From CAMAUF01 sp046152925 (lineage in GTDB: Bacteria; Chloroflexota; Dehalococcoidia; Tepidiformales; Tepidiformaceae), in assembly GCA_046152925.1 (NCBI GenBank), contig JBJXFX010000144.1, positions 1-15,048 on the forward strand: DNA of 15,048 nt. Direction: 5' to 3'. This document shows, piece by piece, positions 13,496 to 15,048 of this stretch. A program made the translations under genes and the position numbers. The stretch's first letter is position 1. Each line of letters starts with the position of its first letter. The notes under the pieces were generated by a model that worked only from the letters and a program-made list of their open reading frames with translations, did no database searches and was not told the origin of the DNA.

Positions 13496-14162
13496 AGGCG
13501 GCCTCGGGAAGGCGCAGCGCTGCGAGCGCGGCCGCTGTTGCCGGGCAACGCCCATGGGCGGCGTCCCGCGCGCGGAGGGCGAGCAGCGATTCGAGGTCGT
13601 CCACATCGCTCCAGGGCTCCGTGAGCCCCACGTCGAGGCCCAAGCCCTTGGCGTTCGCGAGCACCTCCCGCAACACCGTCGAAGTGCTCCAGTGTACGCC
13701 AGCAAAGAGCTCCGCCGGGAGCCTCCGGCGAGCCGCGATCAGGACGAATCCGCCATCTTCCGCTGGCCCAAGGACGACGTCGTGCCGCTCCAACAGGTCC
13801 AGTGCCCGCCGAAGCTCGTCCGCGGGCAGGTCGGGCGAATCGGACCCGATCAGCACGGCGGCCCCGGCTCGCCCCAGCCCTTCGCCAAGCGCGCCCAGGA
13901 TGCGCGCCCCGAGGTCGCCTTCGCCTTGCGGCACACGGGCAACGCCGGGTGCGATGGGTTCCAGCGCGGCCTCGGCCCCGGCGGGCGTGAAGGCGATCAA
14001 CGGCGTCAACCCCGCCCGGCCACACAGCGCCAACGTATCCACCAGGAACGCTTCGGCCAGGCGAAACGCGGCCTTCTCGCCGATGTCACGTGCCAAGCGC
14101 GACTTCGTTTGGCCCGCGATCGGCACGCGCGTGAGCACCACGGCGACCGCCTCGTCCGGCAT
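13488..14162 (-). CDS. DUF2064 / TIGR04282-type transferase (GT-A fold)
   Basis: This 224-residue protein is related to nucleotidyl- and glycosyltransferases. The family motifs are visible: GQTKSRLA (17-24), GDLGAR (82-87), GSDSPDLP (106-113), GPAEDGGF (132-139) and HWST (157-160), then the late acidic DVDDLE. The family is often found beside radical SAM proteins, and here it is immediately upstream of one. ATG 14162 shares its first base with the TGA of the DoxX gene (TGATG), so translation is coupled. It is cytosolic with no membrane segment. The sugar or nucleotide substrate is not known. Confidence 0.9.
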   Translation of the reverse strand: MPDEAVAVVLTRVPIAGQTKSRLARDIGEKAAFRLAEAFLVDTLALCGRAGLTPLIAFTPAGAEAALEPIAPGVARVPQGEGDLGARILGALGEGLGRAGAAVLIGSDSPDLPADELRRALDLLERHDVVLGPAEDGGFVLIAARRRLPAELFAGVHWSTSTVLREVLANAKGLGLDVGLTEPWSDVDDLESLLALRARDAAHGRCPATAAALAALRLPEAAYA

Positions 14163-14728
14163 CACCGGACCAGCGGCCAGCGCCGCAGCCGCGGCGGGAG
14201 CAGCGCTTCCACCCGGCGGTCGAGGCCGTAAAACCGGCCGCTCGCGAGGAAGACGAGTCCGAGCAGCGGCAACCACTCGACCGGGCCCTCCCACGCCCAA
14301 ATCTCCTGGCTGTGATAGCGGCCCCAGTTCGCGAACCAGAGATGGAACAGCGAAAGGAACCCGCCAAGGGCCGCCGCGCTGGCAAACACTCCGAAGATCA
14401 GGGCAGCGCCCATCGCAAGTTCGGCAAGGACAAGTCCGACGCCGAACGGCGTGTAATGGTCGAGCACAAGGTTTTCGATGAGGTCGCGGTAGATCGGGAT
14501 AGGATGCCCGCGGGTATCGGAATCAATGCTGTTCCGGGCGCCGTCGTAGTCGATCAGGAACCCCGGAAACGGTGCGTAGTTGATGTCTTCGAACCCGCTC
14601 ACCTTGGCGAGCCCGTTTGTGAAGAACAGCAGCCCAAAGGTGATGCGGAGCACCGCAATCGCCAGAGGGACAAACCGCTGTTGCCAGGCCGGAAGTGCGG
14701 CGAACGTCGAGCCTACCGGTGCGTCCAT
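14162..14728 (-). CDS. DoxX/TQO-subunit-like membrane protein
   Basis: This 188-residue membrane protein has four hydrophobic segments. The first, VLRITFGLLFFTNGLAKV (about 26-43), is the typical DoxX helix with its NGLAK end. The region of about residues 44-88 (FEDINYAPFPGFLIDYDG, then TRGHPIPIYRDLIENLV) forms an extended non-membrane loop. Helices follow around VGLVLAELAMGAALIFGVFA, FLSLFHLWFANW and PLLGLVFLASG. DoxX relatives occur in thiosulfate:quinone oxidoreductase and in stress-related membrane complexes; the function here is open. ATG 14728 has GGAG nine bases upstream, and the Lrp-domain reading frame ends three bases before it. Confidence 0.85.
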   Translation of the reverse strand: MDAPVGSTFAALPAWQQRFVPLAIAVLRITFGLLFFTNGLAKVSGFEDINYAPFPGFLIDYDGARNSIDSDTRGHPIPIYRDLIENLVLDHYTPFGVGLVLAELAMGAALIFGVFASAAALGGFLSLFHLWFANWGRYHSQEIWAWEGPVEWLPLLGLVFLASGRFYGLDRRVEALLPPRLRRWPLVR

Positions 14729-14731
14729 TTG

Positions 14732-14980
14732 CTAGAGCTCCATCACGATAAGCGTCGTCAGCCTTCGGACGCCGCCGGCGCCCGCGATGCCCTCGCTCAG
14801 TCAGTGGCCCAACTGGGTGAGGTCCGTGCTCTCCACCTCGCAAACCAAATCATACGGCCCAGCCACGACATCACAACGGGTGACGCGCGAGCCATCGAGC
14901 TCCATCCCTGGCAACATCTCACGCAACTCCTGGACGCGGGTCTGGTCGGCCTCGATCAATACATACGCGCGGACAGCCAT
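14732..14980 (-). pseudogene. Stand-alone Lrp/AsnC ligand-binding (RAM) domain with an in-frame TGA
   Basis: From ATG 14980, with GAGAGG seven bases upstream, the frame reads MAVRAYVLIEADQTRVQELR, then VTRCDVVAGPYDLVCEVE and STDLTQLGH, the first three-quarters of a RAM domain. Codon 60 is TGA (14803-14801). The same frame then continues as LSEGIAGAGGVRRLTTLIVMEL and stops at TAG 14734-14732, giving the expected last helix and strand. Total length would be 82 residues, normal for a stand-alone RAM protein. A CGA to TGA change would explain it. The domain normally forms rings that bind amino acids. If not read through, the product is a 59-residue fragment. It is the first gene of the six-gene run. 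Confidence 0.8.
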
Positions 14981-15006
14981 CTCTGAACCTCTCTCTGCGA
15001 GCTCAG

Positions 15007-15023
15007 CACCTCCGACGGAGGTG
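15007..15023. promoter_or_regulatory. Perfect 17-base palindrome upstream of the minus-strand operon
   Basis: CACCTCCGACGGAGGTG has 8-base arms around a single central base and lies 26 bases before ATG 14980. It could be an operator for the operon or an RNA hairpin in its leader. No clear -35/-10 pair is visible in the remaining 25 bases of the window. Confidence 0.45.
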
Positions 15024-15048
15024 TGGCGATCATCCTCACCGGAACGGC

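Noticed and set aside
13496..13705. N-terminal extension of the radical SAM protein
   Set aside because: The extra 70 residues are Arg/Ser/Trp-rich and lie inside the DUF2064 coding region in another frame. ATG 13495 fits the coupled overlap and the family start.
14801..14803. Selenocysteine coding at the in-frame TGA
   Set aside because: RAM domains have no catalytic residue at this position and no homologous Cys is expected. I saw no convincing SECIS-like hairpin just after the TGA. A CGA to TGA nonsense change is simpler.

Overview
High-GC bacterial chromosomal DNA. The mix of a type I-beta glutamine synthetase with no adenylylation tyrosine, a KtrAB K+ uptake pair, crotonase and luciferase-like (LLM) oxidoreductase remnants, and a DUF2079/DUF2064/GT2 glycosylation operon suggests a Chloroflexota (Dehalococcoidia- or Tepidiforma-like) genome. 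That placement is an inference from gene content and was not tested. No rRNA, tRNA, CRISPR array, transposase or phage gene was recognised.

Layout. (1) 1-1690: the tail of an unidentified gene, then glnA with a textbook intrinsic terminator. (2) 1690-5257: a probable manganese-homeostasis module. It contains two separate yybP-ykoY-type (Mn2+-sensing) riboswitches. The first, behind a consensus -35 promoter element, precedes an unrecognised 89-residue Asp/Arg-rich protein. The second precedes an SPCA/PMR1-like P2A cation ATPase. (3) 5258-8035: a weak ORF, a decayed second copy of the KtrB C-terminus joined to a borrowed leader, then intact ktrB and ktrA. (4) 8036-8935: a small charged protein on the minus strand, a roughly 450-base gap with a dense cluster of the heptamer ATGAGCC in both orientations, a second copy of the borrowed leader, and the N-terminal stub of an LLM monooxygenase. 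(5) 8939-10319: a crotonase-fold protein lacking one catalytic glutamate, followed by a frameshifted DinB-like gene. (6) 10316-14980, minus strand: a tightly overlapping six-gene run, transcribed right to left: Lrp/AsnC ligand-binding domain (with an in-frame TGA), DoxX-like membrane protein, DUF2064 transferase, radical SAM/SPASM protein, DPM1-like GT2, and DUF2079 membrane protein.

How the genes may work together. The two riboswitches imply that the small acidic protein and the ATPase are both induced by Mn2+. The ATPase would export the ion, and the Asp-rich protein may bind it; the second role is inference. The minus-strand operon combines a GT-A enzyme of polyprenyl-phosphate-sugar type with an integral membrane DUF2079 protein, an arrangement typical of lipid-linked sugar transfer to a cell-surface acceptor, plus a radical SAM modification enzyme. 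The middle of the window (5.3-10.3 kb) carries several degraded or duplicated pieces, so it looks like a locally rearranged stretch between three intact modules.
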